This document shows positions 49,699-59,296 of a stretch of 64,000 nucleotides of DNA, one piece after another (within the stretch, counting starts at the first letter, position 1; each line of letters begins with the position of its first letter). A program made the position numbers and the translations under genes. The notes below the pieces were generated by a model, which saw only the letters and a program-made list of their open reading frames with translations, was not told the DNA's origin and did no database searches. Origin of the DNA: Macrococcoides caseolyticum (lineage in GTDB: Bacteria; Bacillota; Bacilli; Staphylococcales; Staphylococcaceae); the NCBI RefSeq assembly GCF_021366795.1, contig NZ_JAHCPS010000008.1, forward strand, positions 51,734-115,733, in the 5' to 3' direction.

Positions 49699-51231
49699 AT
49701 GTCAAATAACATTTTAGTAAGGCTTGTGAATGTAACTAAATATTTTCGCCATGTGAGTGGTTTTTCAAAGTTTAGAGATATTATCTTACCTGATGAAAAG
49801 AATCATCATGTAGAGGTTAAGGATGTTACAATTCATCTTTATGAAGGTGAGATTTTAGGTTTAATTGGGTTGCCGCATTCTGGTAAATCTGTTGTTGGGA
49901 AACTTATTTCTAAAGTCGTAGAACCAAACGAAGGTCGTGTTAAGAACGAATATCCTACTTTTCTAGCAAGTCATAATCATATTTTTGATGGTGAGTCTTC
50001 GGTTAAACAATTGATTGAAACCATCTTTTTGTCTTACAACCTACCACTTAATTCGTTTAATGAAAAAAGGAAAAATGTTCTGGCGTTTAGTGGTTTAAAA
50101 GATCAGGAAAAGAAAGCAACAAATGAATTATCAACATTTGAACGATCAAAGCTAATGATTACACTTGCTTATTTTTTAAAGCCGGATGTTATTATATTTG
50201 ATGATTTGTATCATCACCTAGATGATGAATTTAAAAAGAAATTTAGTATGATTATCGATTTACTTGTAAAAGAGGACAAATCAATCGTCTTAATTGAAAC
50301 AGATATTGATTTCATTCAGGAAAAGGCAAATTATATTACATGGATGAGTCACGGGCAAGTAAGGAAATCCGGGACGCCAAAAGAAATCATCCCGTTATAT
50401 AAAAACTATGTTATTGACTACGAAAGTTGTCGTAATGAAGATGAGCGCGCATTATTTGATTTAAATTACAAAATGGCGAGGTCTTTAACGCATGATGAGG
50501 GAGATAAACTGAGTCGTATTAAGCGTTATGGCCGCGTTATTATTGATGAAGATATTCAAAAGTTATTAACAACGAGCGCCCTTATTTTATTTGGTATTGC
50601 GCTCATGTTTGTCCTTCTATTAAATAACGTTGGCGTGCCGACCAAGGCCTCTGAAAATGTCGAAAATAATATAGTTGAAAAACCGAAGCAAGCGTATATT
50701 GATAAATATGCATTAGGTGTGACCAATAAAGATACTATGCTTACAAATCATGCAAAGAAGGTGAAATTACCTTCAAATATTACATTAGCGATAACAGGAT
50801 TTAATGACAAAGTCTATCGTGTTGAATTTGCTGGCGAGCGTTATGAAATCAATAAGAAAGACATGACTTACATTAATCCTGCAGCATTATATGATGAACA
50901 TACATTTAGTGAACTTGAAAATTATATGTATAGTAATTACGTCAACTTTATTGAATTCTTCAATGGTTATTTAGGCAAGCCACATCGTACGATTAATAAA
51001 GAATTATACCCGGAATCAAATGATCGTTATAAAGTGAAGTTAACGAAAAATGAAATTTATTTGCATTTTGATGATGCTAATCAGTTAAATGCGATCAGCT
51101 TCCCGATTGAGAATGAAGCAGCGCTGAAAAAGAAATTTGGTATTACAACTGATCAATGGATTGTAAAAATTGGAGAAGGATATGGTATAGCTGATTTTAA
51201 AAATAATGAATGGCTATATATCCAAATGTAG
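49699..51231 (+). CDS. TagH-like ABC transporter ATPase with C-terminal membrane/extracellular extension, degenerate motifs
   Basis: A 510-residue protein. The N-terminal ABC domain (about 1-240) resembles TagH/TarH: VTKYFRHVSGFSKFRDIIL at the start and Walker A GLPHSGKS (57-64). The signature is LSTFE (144-148) instead of LSGGQ, and Walker B is IIFDD, with Asp169 in place of the catalytic Glu. A membrane helix near 290-315 and a soluble outer domain of about 190 residues follow, as in TagH. With the permease gene 6 bp downstream it likely forms an exporter, perhaps of a wall polymer. ATP turnover may be slow or altered (inference). Confidence 0.75.
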   Translation: MSNNILVRLVNVTKYFRHVSGFSKFRDIILPDEKNHHVEVKDVTIHLYEGEILGLIGLPHSGKSVVGKLISKVVEPNEGRVKNEYPTFLASHNHIFDGESSVKQLIETIFLSYNLPLNSFNEKRKNVLAFSGLKDQEKKATNELSTFERSKLMITLAYFLKPDVIIFDDLYHHLDDEFKKKFSMIIDLLVKEDKSIVLIETDIDFIQEKANYITWMSHGQVRKSGTPKEIIPLYKNYVIDYESCRNEDERALFDLNYKMARSLTHDEGDKLSRIKRYGRVIIDEDIQKLLTTSALILFGIALMFVLLLNNVGVPTKASENVENNIVEKPKQAYIDKYALGVTNKDTMLTNHAKKVKLPSNITLAITGFNDKVYRVEFAGERYEINKKDMTYINPAALYDEHTFSELENYMYSNYVNFIEFFNGYLGKPHRTINKELYPESNDRYKVKLTKNEIYLHFDDANQLNAISFPIENEAALKKKFGITTDQWIVKIGEGYGIADFKNNEWLYIQM

Positions 51232-51237
51232 GTGTGA

Positions 51238-52089
51238 ATGATGAATGAATTATTAAATGCAATTAAATATATTCCGCATACTTTTAAAAATGCTTTAATT
51301 GAAATTTATTATAATAAGAAGTTATATTCAATTTGGCTTGTCATCAATTTATTATTAATTGGTTCCGCATTCTTATATATTAATATATCAGAAAGTTTAC
51401 CAATAGAAAAACTATCAAAAGTGTGGTCATTATCAGGATATTTGGTATTTTTCTGGATTGCCTGTTCTGTTTATTTCTCGATGAAGATGTTACAGGCGAG
51501 AGGATTTATGCTTAATATTACGAACACACCGACTTATGTACTGACAACCGTGCAAATTATAAACTTCTTTATTTTATTTATACTATCATTATTGATGCTT
51601 GTAATGATTGCTAAAGCGAATCAAGTGGAAATTGATTTTAGTCTATTAAGCGTATTATATTTTTCGCTGATGACCTTTTTACTGCTTTTACCTATATGTA
51701 CAGTACTTGCGTTACTATCACATCTTATGGTCAATAGCCGAATTATTATCATGTTGTTATTTGTGCTCATCTTTATTAGTGTGCCAATTCTATGGATTCC
51801 ATCAGACTTACCATCACTTGCATTGAATATTTTGAATTTAAATCCATTTTACTTTGTCGTGAATGGTATTCAGGAATCGGTTGTTCTCGGTACGAATTCA
51901 TTTTTAAACATACCAACACAAATGATTTTTCTTTTTGAATTATTTTTATTTTATATCTGGTTTAATTATTTCTATAAAATATTAAAAGATGAAATTAATG
52001 TTAACAAAGTAGAGAGTGAAGAACGTCATCATAAGAAAAGTAAATTTACTTTATCACAAATCCGTGATATGTTGTTTCATCAAGAATAG
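51238..52089 (+). CDS. TagG-like ABC-2 type permease
   Basis: A 283-residue membrane protein with about six spans in the ABC-2 layout. An amphipathic N-terminus (LLNAIKYIPHTFKNALIEIYYNKKLYSIWL) precedes the first span, as in TagG/TarG. Near the end, LNLNPFYFVVNGIQESVVLG corresponds to the conserved NP-F/Y region of polysaccharide exporters. It is paired with the TagH-like ATPase. The charged C-terminal tail is cytosolic. Substrate unproven. Confidence 0.78.
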   Translation: MMNELLNAIKYIPHTFKNALIEIYYNKKLYSIWLVINLLLIGSAFLYINISESLPIEKLSKVWSLSGYLVFFWIACSVYFSMKMLQARGFMLNITNTPTYVLTTVQIINFFILFILSLLMLVMIAKANQVEIDFSLLSVLYFSLMTFLLLLPICTVLALLSHLMVNSRIIIMLLFVLIFISVPILWIPSDLPSLALNILNLNPFYFVVNGIQESVVLGTNSFLNIPTQMIFLFELFLFYIWFNYFYKILKDEINVNKVESEERHHKKSKFTLSQIRDMLFHQE

Positions 52090-52106
52090 CCATGACGATT
52101 GAACGA

Positions 52107-52150
52107 AAAAACCTTACAAAACGATTGAGAAATTGTTTTGTAAGGTTTTT
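52107..52150. terminator. bidirectional terminator
   Basis: AAAAACCTTACAAAAC pairs with GTTTTGTAAGGTTTTT (16 bp) around a 12-nt loop. It lies between the permease and the convergent YfhP-like gene. Confidence 0.87.
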
Positions 52151-52171
52151 ATTGTAGAGGAATGACAAGTA

Positions 52172-53170
52172 TTAATGCACTTCTTTTATTTTTACTTTAC
52201 CACGGCGTAATTTCTTTTGAAGTTTATCTTCAGAAAATACCCAGCCAGTATAACTGTGTGTAACGTGGTAATTATGATTTAATCCTAATATCGCAACGAA
52301 AGCATAGTGGCCATTCTTTAAATATCTTAAATCGATGAAGCGGAGCTCATAGCCATGTTCTGTTTCTGTTACAGTCCAGCGATAAATAGAACTAAAATTA
52401 ATAAATGCTCTAAAGTTTTCATCATATTGTGCATATTGCATATATTTATGGTCAGGGAATGGCATACGTTTAAAGCGATCACTGAAGTTGACTGAACGCT
52501 TATAACTTCGGCCAATATAGTCATGTGTATTTGTTTGAATCGCCACACGCCATTCAAAGAAACGAATGGTTGGTGCGACAAATGTTTTGATAATTTGTTC
52601 GTCCTTAGGAATGAGTTTAATCGCTGCTTTCTTAATCGATTGTTGTAGCATACGTCTAATGATATAGTATACAACAAGTATTAAAATTAAACTTGTAAAG
52701 ATATAGACCGGATTACCCCCCAGGTACCATAATAAAATGGCACAGCAGTGTAAGATAAAGATGATAGGATCAAACGTATTAATAATTCCAATTTGTATCC
52801 ATTTCTTTGTAAGTGGTCTAAGTGCCTGAGTACCATACGAATTAAATATATCAACAAATACATGGACAAAGACGGCAATTTGAGCCCAGAGCCATATATG
52901 GAGGTACTGTGTTTCTTTAAATAGCAAACTGATGATGATGGTTAGAACGATGGGCCATATCAACGTAAATGGAATGGAATGGGTGATACCACGATGATTG
53001 TTAATATAAACGGCGTTATTTTTCAATTTAAGTAATGTATCAATGTCGGGAATTTGTGATCCGACCATAACAGTTGTGATGATTGCCGGGTACATATGTG
53101 TCACTGCAGGATCAATTGTAGACAAACCTGCGAGTGCAACTCCCATTACGACATGCGTAGCTGTATCCAT
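52172..53170 (-). CDS. YfhP-like metal-dependent membrane hydrolase (DUF457)
   Basis: A 332-residue membrane protein of the LexA-binding, membrane-bound metal-dependent hydrolase group (YdjM/YfhP). The N-terminus has THVVMGVALAGL and IPDIDTLL, then HRGITHS; His and Asp residues there are the presumed metal ligands. Four spans follow, then a soluble C-terminal domain with many aromatic residues. The substrate is unknown. ATG 53170 with AAAGGA fits the family start. Divergent to mutY. Confidence 0.85.
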   Translation of the reverse strand: MDTATHVVMGVALAGLSTIDPAVTHMYPAIITTVMVGSQIPDIDTLLKLKNNAVYINNHRGITHSIPFTLIWPIVLTIIISLLFKETQYLHIWLWAQIAVFVHVFVDIFNSYGTQALRPLTKKWIQIGIINTFDPIIFILHCCAILLWYLGGNPVYIFTSLILILVVYYIIRRMLQQSIKKAAIKLIPKDEQIIKTFVAPTIRFFEWRVAIQTNTHDYIGRSYKRSVNFSDRFKRMPFPDHKYMQYAQYDENFRAFINFSSIYRWTVTETEHGYELRFIDLRYLKNGHYAFVAILGLNHNYHVTHSYTGWVFSEDKLQKKLRRGKVKIKEVH

Positions 53171-53265
53171 AAGTATCATTCCTTTCACTTATATTATAAT
53201 CTAAACATGTGTAATAAATAAAAAAAATACAGAGGTTTAACAATAATTTTAGAAAGTTGGTTTTT

Positions 53266-54303
53266 ATGAAATATAAAGAGACATTCGCAAAAGATTTATT
53301 AGATTGGTTTTATATCAATAAAAGAGATATGCCTTGGCGAGAAACGAAAGATCCATATAAAATATGGCTTTCTGAAGTGATGTTGCAACAAACACAGGTC
53401 AATACGGTAAAAGATTATTATTTACGCTTTATTAAAAAATTTCCTGATATTGATTCATTAGCAGATACCCCGATAGATGAAGTGGCAAAGTATTGGGAAG
53501 GGCTTGGTTATTATTCGCGCATCAGAAATTTTCATACAGCAGTTCGTGAAGTACAACAGCAGTATGGTAGTATCGTTCCGAATGACCCGAAGCACTTTCT
53601 CTCACTAAAAGGGGTGGGGCCATACACACAAGGTGCAGTAATGAGTATTGCGTTTAATCATCGATTACCTGCGGTGGACGGAAATGTATATCGTGTATTT
53701 GCACGTATAGATAACGATGCATTTGATATTTCAAGCTCTAAAGCAAGGAAGCACTTTGAAGAGAAAGTGATGACTGTGATGCCAGGACAAGCCGGTGATT
53801 TCAATGAAGCTTTAATGGAACTTGGTGCAACGATTTGTACACCGAAAGCGCCACTGTGTATGTTTTGTCCGGTAGCTTCTCATTGTGAAGCATTGCAGGA
53901 GAACACGGTTTTGCAACTGCCAGTTAAATTAAAAAAGGTGAAAAAGACCGTAAAACAATATAAAGTATTGCTGATTCATAAAAATGACCAACTTATCATT
54001 GAAAGAAGACCCGAATCAGGATTACTTGCATCGATGTGGCAATTTCCGATGTTTGAAGTTGATACACATGTCAGTGATATTGAAAACATAATGGACATGG
54101 CACTCTATATTGAAACAGATCCCTTCTTAAAGACGAAACACATTTTCACACACTTAGCGTGGGAACTTGAAGTGTATATGGCTTATACAAAGGATAAAGT
54201 GCCAGAGCAGTATACGCTGATAAATCTAGATGAAAAACAAGATTATAATTTTCCGGTTTCAATGACTAAAATATTTGAATATTATATTGCTCACAATCAA
54301 TAG
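53266..54303 (+). CDS. mutY: A/G-specific adenine glycosylase MutY
   Basis: A 345-residue glycosylase removing A opposite 8-oxoG. Glu in LSEVMLQQTQV, the HhH-GPD motif SLKGVGPYTQGAVMSIAF and catalytic Asp in PAVDGNVYRV near 140 are intact. The 4Fe-4S ligands appear in CTPKAPLCMFCPVASHC. The C-terminal NUDIX-like domain (about 225-345) recognises 8-oxoG. The ribosome site is weak; ATG 53266 matches the family start. Confidence 0.94.
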   Translation: MKYKETFAKDLLDWFYINKRDMPWRETKDPYKIWLSEVMLQQTQVNTVKDYYLRFIKKFPDIDSLADTPIDEVAKYWEGLGYYSRIRNFHTAVREVQQQYGSIVPNDPKHFLSLKGVGPYTQGAVMSIAFNHRLPAVDGNVYRVFARIDNDAFDISSSKARKHFEEKVMTVMPGQAGDFNEALMELGATICTPKAPLCMFCPVASHCEALQENTVLQLPVKLKKVKKTVKQYKVLLIHKNDQLIIERRPESGLLASMWQFPMFEVDTHVSDIENIMDMALYIETDPFLKTKHIFTHLAWELEVYMAYTKDKVPEQYTLINLDEKQDYNFPVSMTKIFEYYIAHNQ

Positions 54304-54381
54304 GTTGAAATACGTTTATTGAATCTCGTATTGTGTTATAATTTAAAATGCAAATATTAAAAATTATAGGTGGTGTGGAAT

Positions 54382-54930
54382 ATGGTCAAAGAATCCATAC
54401 CAAAAGAAGGCCAGAGTGTACAAATTCAAAGTTATAAACATAACGGAAAAATTCATAGAGTCTGGTCTGAAACAACGATTTTAAAAGGGACGAATCATGT
54501 TATCATTGGGGGGAATAATCGAACGCTAGTAACTGAAAGTGATGGTAGAACATGGGTAACAAGAGAACCTGCTATTGTTTACTTTCATGCTGAGTATTGG
54601 TTTAATGTCATATGTATGTTTAGAGAAGATGGTGTATATTACTATTGTAATTTATCATCACCATTTATTTATGATACAGAAGCCATTAAATATATTGATT
54701 ATGACTTAGACATTAAAGTCTATCCGAATGGTAAGTATCACTTATTGGATGAAGATGAGTATCAGCAACATATGAAACAGATGAATTATCCAAAAGAGAT
54801 AGATGTCATCCTAAGGCGAAACGTTGATATTTTGCAGCAATGGATTGAAAGGAAAAAGGGACCATTTGCGCCAGACTTCATTAAAGTATGGCAAGAAAGA
54901 TTTCATTTCCAGAAAAGAATGAAAGATTAA
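54382..54930 (+). CDS. ntdp: nucleoside tri-/diphosphatase Ntdp (DUF402, YgaC family)
   Basis: A 182-residue DUF402 phosphatase, ortholog of S. aureus Sa1684, which hydrolyses nucleoside tri- and diphosphates. Metal-binding acidic residues lie in [24 protein letters not shown] (about 110-133). N-terminal [10 protein letters not shown] is characteristic. ATG 54382 with GGTGGTG is preferred over ATG 54370. A TATAAT lies about 35 bp upstream. Ends in a terminator. Confidence 0.88.
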   Translation: MVKESIPKEGQSVQIQSYKHNGKIHRVWSETTILKGTNHVIIGGNNRTLVTESDGRTWVTREPAIVYFHAEYWFNVICMFREDGVYYYCNLSSPFIYDTEAIKYIDYDLDIKVYPNGKYHLLDEDEYQQHMKQMNYPKEIDVILRRNVDILQQWIERKKGPFAPDFIKVWQERFHFQKRMKD

Positions 54931-54958
54931 ATCAACCTAACATTAGGTTGATTTAATT
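54929..54958 (+). terminator. terminator of ntdp
   Basis: AAATCAACCTAA and TTAGGTTGATTT form a 12-bp inverted repeat with a very short loop; T-rich tail. It includes the stop codon. Confidence 0.7.
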
Positions 54959-54977
54959 TTGTTAAAGGAGATTTTTT

Positions 54978-56723
54978 ATGATTAAACGATACATGCAGTT
55001 TGTTAAACCCTATTGGTTGCTGATTATTTTAACAATAGCCGTTGGTATCTTGAAATTCGGAATTCCGCTGTTAATTCCATTATTGATTAAATATGTCATT
55101 GATGATGTGATTCAAAATGGTGCCATGACGGTTGAAGAGAAAAAATCAGCATTAATGAATGCAATATTAATTTTTGGCTTTATCTTTGTTGTGATCCGTC
55201 CGCCTGTTGAATATTACAGACAATATTTGGCGCAGTGGACAAGTAATAAGATATTATATGATATTCGTAAGAAATTATATAAACATTTGCAGGCATTAAG
55301 TGTACGTTTCTATTCTAACAATAAAGTCGGAGAAGTGATTTCCCGCGTGATTAACGATGTTGAATCGACGAAAGATTTTATTGTGACGGGTCTTATGAAT
55401 GTGTGGTTAGATTTAGTAACCATCATTATTGCTCTTGCGATTATGTTTACGATGAGTGTGAAATTAACGTTAATATCATTAATCGTCTTCCCGTTTTATA
55501 TGTTTAGTATTTATTACTTCTTTGGGAACTTACGTAAATTAACACGTGCGCGAAGTCAGTCGCTTGCTGAAGTACAAGGTTTCTTGCATGAACGTGTTCA
55601 AGGCATGACAGTCATTAAGACGTTTGCAATTGAAGAGGAAGAGAACGAACGCTTTAATAAACGTAACAAGAATTTCCTGAAAAAAGCAACCGACCATACC
55701 AAATGGAACGCGAAGAGCTTTGCGGTTATTAATACAATCACTGATATTGGCCCATTACTTGTTGTAGGCTTTGGTGCATATCTTGTGATTGAAGGTGGAT
55801 TAACAGTAGGTAGTCTTGCAGCATTTATAGCATATCTTGATCGATTATACGGACCGTTACGTCGATTGGTATCTTCATCAACGACGCTTACGCAAAGTCT
55901 GGCATCGATGGATCGTATGTTCCAATTGTTTGATGAGCCTTATGACGTAAAAGATACACCACAAGCACGAGATTTAAAAATTCAACATGGTGACATAACA
56001 TTTAAAAATGTTGGGTTTAAATATAATGAAGGTGAGAATGAAGTATTACATAACGTTAACCTTGACATTAAAAGTGGTGAGACTGTTGCATTTGTTGGTA
56101 TGAGTGGTGGGGGTAAGTCGACGATGATTAGCCTGATTCCTAGATTCTATGATGTTACGAGTGGTGAAATTGAAATTGATCACGTGACTTTAAAAGACTA
56201 TACGATCGAAAGCTTACGTACACAAATCGGTATGGTGATGCAGGATAATATCCTATTCTCAGAATCTATACGTGAAAATATTCTGCTTGGTAAACCCAAT
56301 GCAACCGAAGAAGAAATGATTTATGCAGCAAAGCTTGCCAATGCGCACGATTTTATTATGAGTTTGCCAGATGGATATGACACTGAAGTAGGAGAACGTG
56401 GTGTGAAATTATCAGGTGGACAGAAGCAACGTGTGGCTATTTCGCGTGTATTTTTAAAGAATCCACCAATTTTAATTTTAGATGAAGCGACAAGTGCACT
56501 CGATTTAGAAAGTGAAGCAGTTATACAGGAAGCACTTGAGACATTATCTAAAGATAGAACTACAGTAATTGTCGCACATCGATTATCAACAATTACGCAT
56601 GCAGATAAGATTGTTGTGATTCAAAATGGTGAAATCGTTGAAATAGGAACGCATCAGGAATTAATGCGTCATCAATCACATTACTATAATTTATATTCTA
56701 TTCAACATCTTGATGCTGAATAG
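54978..56723 (+). CDS. ABC multidrug exporter, Sav1866 ortholog
   Basis: A 581-residue half-transporter (membrane domain fused to ATPase) that works as a homodimer. It closely follows S. aureus Sav1866, for example [13 protein letters not shown] at the start and [21 protein letters not shown]. ATPase motifs: Walker [10 protein letters not shown] near 375, Q-loop QDNILFS, signature LSGGQKQR, Walker [12 protein letters not shown] and switch His in VAHRLS. Likely substrates are lipophilic drugs or lipids (family knowledge). GGAG before ATG 54978. It ends in a hairpin that also carries the next gene's ribosome site. Confidence 0.95.
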   Translation: MIKRYMQFVKPYWLLIILTIAVGILKFGIPLLIPLLIKYVIDDVIQNGAMTVEEKKSALMNAILIFGFIFVVIRPPVEYYRQYLAQWTSNKILYDIRKKLYKHLQALSVRFYSNNKVGEVISRVINDVESTKDFIVTGLMNVWLDLVTIIIALAIMFTMSVKLTLISLIVFPFYMFSIYYFFGNLRKLTRARSQSLAEVQGFLHERVQGMTVIKTFAIEEEENERFNKRNKNFLKKATDHTKWNAKSFAVINTITDIGPLLVVGFGAYLVIEGGLTVGSLAAFIAYLDRLYGPLRRLVSSSTTLTQSLASMDRMFQLFDEPYDVKDTPQARDLKIQHGDITFKNVGFKYNEGENEVLHNVNLDIKSGETVAFVGMSGGGKSTMISLIPRFYDVTSGEIEIDHVTLKDYTIESLRTQIGMVMQDNILFSESIRENILLGKPNATEEEMIYAAKLANAHDFIMSLPDGYDTEVGERGVKLSGGQKQRVAISRVFLKNPPILILDEATSALDLESEAVIQEALETLSKDRTTVIVAHRLSTITHADKIVVIQNGEIVEIGTHQELMRHQSHYYNLYSIQHLDAE

Positions 56724-56739
56724 GGTAGAGACTTTTTAT

Positions 56740-56780
56740 CCCCTATTGTATGATAGAAGTATCATACATAGGGGGTTTTT
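56740..56780 (+). terminator. terminator hairpin containing the ribosome site of the glutamate synthase gene
   Basis: CCCCTAT-T-GTATGATA (56740-56755) pairs with TATCATACATAGGGG (56760-56774) with one bulge and a GAAG loop, followed by TTTTT. AGGGGG at 56770-56775 is the only plausible Shine-Dalgarno for GTG 56784. Confidence 0.8.
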
Positions 56781-56783
56781 ATT

Positions 56784-58379
56784 GTGGATTTGTTACAGGC
56801 CATACAGTTGATTGTAGATACAATACTGTTAGTCATTATTTTGATTATTGCAATAGGGGTCTTTTCACTTATATTTGTGGATAAGAAGCAAAGTCAGCAC
56901 AGTATATTAAGAAATTATCCGGTTCTTGGACGTGTGCGTTATTTCTTTGAGAAAATAGGACCGGAAATGCGTCAATATTTGATTCACTCTGACAATGAAT
57001 CAACACCTTTTTCGAGGAAAGATTATTTAGATGTCGTGAAAGCAGGTAAATATAAATCACGCATAGGTGGATTCGGTTCTAGACGTGATTTTACTGCGCC
57101 GGGATTTTATATTCAAAATTCAATCTTTCCGAAGCAACCAGATGAACTCGCGATTGACCAGGACAACAAAGTAGCGACAAAACTTTATAAACTTGATTCA
57201 GAAGGATTATTCTCGAGAAAAGAGCATCGTGAATCAGCATCAGTCGACCCATATTTATTAACAGATGAACATGCGGTTATTCTCGGTAAAAATCGGAAGC
57301 ACCCATTTTATGTTAAACGATTAATCGGACAATCTGGTATGAGTTATGGTGCTTTAGGGAAAAATGCAATTTCTGCATTATCTAAAGGATTAGGACTTGC
57401 TAAAGGAACATGGATGAATACTGGTGAAGGTGGATTAAGTGACCATCACTTAAGTGGTAACTGTGATATTATCTTCCAAATCGGTCCTGGATTATTCGGG
57501 GTACGTGATGAAGCTGGAAACTTTAGTGAAGAACACTTTATGAAAAAAGCACAAAATGAATATGTGAAAGCATTTGAAATTAAGCTTGCTCAAGGGGCGA
57601 AGACGCGTGGTGGACACGTTGAAGCAGACAAAGTCACGGAAGAAATTGCAAGGATACGTAACGTTAAACCGTTTACGACCATTAATTCACCAAACCGATT
57701 TACATTCATGGAAAATAATATTGACTTATTAAATTTTGTAAAGCGACTTCAGGATTTAAGTGAGAAACCCGTAGGATTTAAAATGGTCGTAGGGAACCTT
57801 GAGATGCTTTACAGCTTAGTTGCTGATATGAAATCAACAGGTATTTATCCGGACTTTATTACGATTGATGGCGGTGAAGGTGGAACTGGTGCAACATATC
57901 AGGAATTAGAAGATACTGTTGGACTGCCGTTATTCTCAGGATTACCGATATTAAACGCAGTACTTGTTGATAATGGTTTAAGAGACGACATAAAAATTAT
58001 TGCATCCGGAAAACTGATTACACCTGATAAAGTTGCGATTGCTTTAGGTTTGGGTGCTGACTTAGTTCAAGTGGCACGTGCAATGATGATGAGTGTTGGC
58101 TGTATTATGGCACAGCAATGTCACACGAATGACTGTCCTGTAGGTGTTGCCACTACGGATCCTGAGAAAGAAAAAGGTCTTGTTGTGGAAGAGAAACAGT
58201 ACCGTGTAACCAATTACGTTGTTAGTATGCATGAAGGACTCTTTAATTTAGCAGCAGCATGTGGTGTCGACAGTCCAACACAAATAACGGCCAAGCACTT
58301 ATTGTATCGAACGGATAATGGTGAGATTATTACAGGTGAGCAGTATGTGAATAAAATGTACCAAACATTAAAACAGTAG
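56784..58379 (+). CDS. FMN-binding glutamate synthase family protein
   Basis: A 531-residue protein with the alpha-chain synthase and FMN domains of glutamate synthase but no glutaminase domain. One N-terminal membrane span (about 8-32) anchors it. The core shows GQSGMSYGALGKNAISALS, the FMN-barrel IDGGEGGTGA near 362 and an Fe-S motif C-x5-C-x4-C (CIMAQQCHTNDC). Ammonia would have to come from elsewhere, so the reaction is uncertain. Start GTG 56784; the ribosome site lies in the hairpin just upstream. Confidence 0.88.
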   Translation: MDLLQAIQLIVDTILLVIILIIAIGVFSLIFVDKKQSQHSILRNYPVLGRVRYFFEKIGPEMRQYLIHSDNESTPFSRKDYLDVVKAGKYKSRIGGFGSRRDFTAPGFYIQNSIFPKQPDELAIDQDNKVATKLYKLDSEGLFSRKEHRESASVDPYLLTDEHAVILGKNRKHPFYVKRLIGQSGMSYGALGKNAISALSKGLGLAKGTWMNTGEGGLSDHHLSGNCDIIFQIGPGLFGVRDEAGNFSEEHFMKKAQNEYVKAFEIKLAQGAKTRGGHVEADKVTEEIARIRNVKPFTTINSPNRFTFMENNIDLLNFVKRLQDLSEKPVGFKMVVGNLEMLYSLVADMKSTGIYPDFITIDGGEGGTGATYQELEDTVGLPLFSGLPILNAVLVDNGLRDDIKIIASGKLITPDKVAIALGLGADLVQVARAMMMSVGCIMAQQCHTNDCPVGVATTDPEKEKGLVVEEKQYRVTNYVVSMHEGLFNLAAACGVDSPTQITAKHLLYRTDNGEIITGEQYVNKMYQTLKQ

Positions 58380-58392
58380 GTTAATGATAACC

Positions 58393-58426
58393 GCGACAAA
58401 CCATTTCGTGTTTGTCGCTTTTTATA
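58393..58426 (+). terminator. terminator of the glutamate synthase gene
   Basis: GCGACAAAC pairs with GTTTGTCGC, then TTTTT. Confidence 0.83.
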
Positions 58427-58526
58427 TAGCGCTCTGTGAGAGAAGTGTGGAAGTTGTGTATTCTACTTTGCATAACTTGCATAGATTAGCATAATTATGG
58501 GTAAAAAATACCACGAGGTGAACGAA

Positions 58527-59132
58527 ATGGATTTAAGTTTTTTTAAAGATGATACGTTAACAGCAGCGCGAAATTTATTAGGTAAAAAAATAACAACAAC
58601 CATTGATGGTAAAATTACGAGTGGTTATATTACTGAAGTGGAAGCCTATTTAGGTGAACACGATAAAGCAGCACATACCTATAATTTAAAAAGAACTAAG
58701 AAAAATGAAATGATGTATCGTGATTTTGGTGGTATATATGTTTACACGATGCATGGACATCATTGTATGAATTTTATAACACGTGATGCAGCGCATCCTG
58801 AAGGGGTTCTGATTAGAGGGATTGAACCAGATGAAGGAATTGAGACAATGATTGAACGTCGTGGAAGGAAAGTTAATTTAACAGATGGACCGGGCAAGTT
58901 AACACAAAGTTTAGGGGTGAAACGCCATTTACATAATGGTACACGACTTAATGAGGGGGATATTTATCTTTCAGAAGGGAAAATTCCAGCAGAAATCATT
59001 GAGAGTAAGCGCATAGGAATTGATAATAAAGAAGAAGCGGTTGAATATTTATATCGTTTTACTGTGAAAAATAATCCTTATGTATCTAAAGATAAAGTAA
59101 AAAAAATTGAAAATAACGGTTGGGAACAATAA
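58527..59132 (+). CDS. 3-methyladenine DNA glycosylase (AAG/MPG family)
   Basis: A 201-residue alkyladenine DNA glycosylase. Catalytic Glu in ITEVEAYLGEHDKAAH; HCMNF near 85, PEGVLIRGIEP and DGPGKLTQSLG complete the family pattern. ATG 58527 with GAGGTG is chosen; ATG 58497 lacks a ribosome site. Repairs alkylated purines. Ends just before a folded GAGGCTGGGACAAAA element. Confidence 0.92.
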   Translation: MDLSFFKDDTLTAARNLLGKKITTTIDGKITSGYITEVEAYLGEHDKAAHTYNLKRTKKNEMMYRDFGGIYVYTMHGHHCMNFITRDAAHPEGVLIRGIEPDEGIETMIERRGRKVNLTDGPGKLTQSLGVKRHLHNGTRLNEGDIYLSEGKIPAEIIESKRIGIDNKEEAVEYLYRFTVKNNPYVSKDKVKKIENNGWEQ

Positions 59133-59256
59133 GAGGCTGGGACAAAAGCGTTCAGCAACAAGTAAAAACCGAACATGAACCAAAATCGTTCTTTGATTTT
59201 GAGTGATTGTGAGGTTCTTTACCGAAGTTGCTGCTTTTGTTCCGCTGATAATATGG
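59133..59256 (+). repeat. GAGGCTGGGACAAAA-type intergenic element with extended secondary structure
   Basis: It begins GAGGCTGGGACAAAAGC right after the mpg stop. This downstream motif recurs in Firmicutes genomes (family knowledge). ACAAAAGC...CAGCAAC near the start can pair with GTTGCTG-CTTTTGT at 59228-59241; an inner CAAAATC/GATTTTG hairpin lies between. The element also carries AAAACCGAACA, seen in two terminator palindromes of the window. Confidence 0.55.
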
Positions 59257-59296
59257 AAAAGCGTTTGAGACATCCAATTATGTCTCAAACGCTTTT
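59257..59296. terminator. bidirectional terminator
   Basis: A perfect 17-bp stem (AAAAGCGTTTGAGACAT and its complement) with a 6-nt loop. Its right arm touches the FUSC stop codon. Confidence 0.87.
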
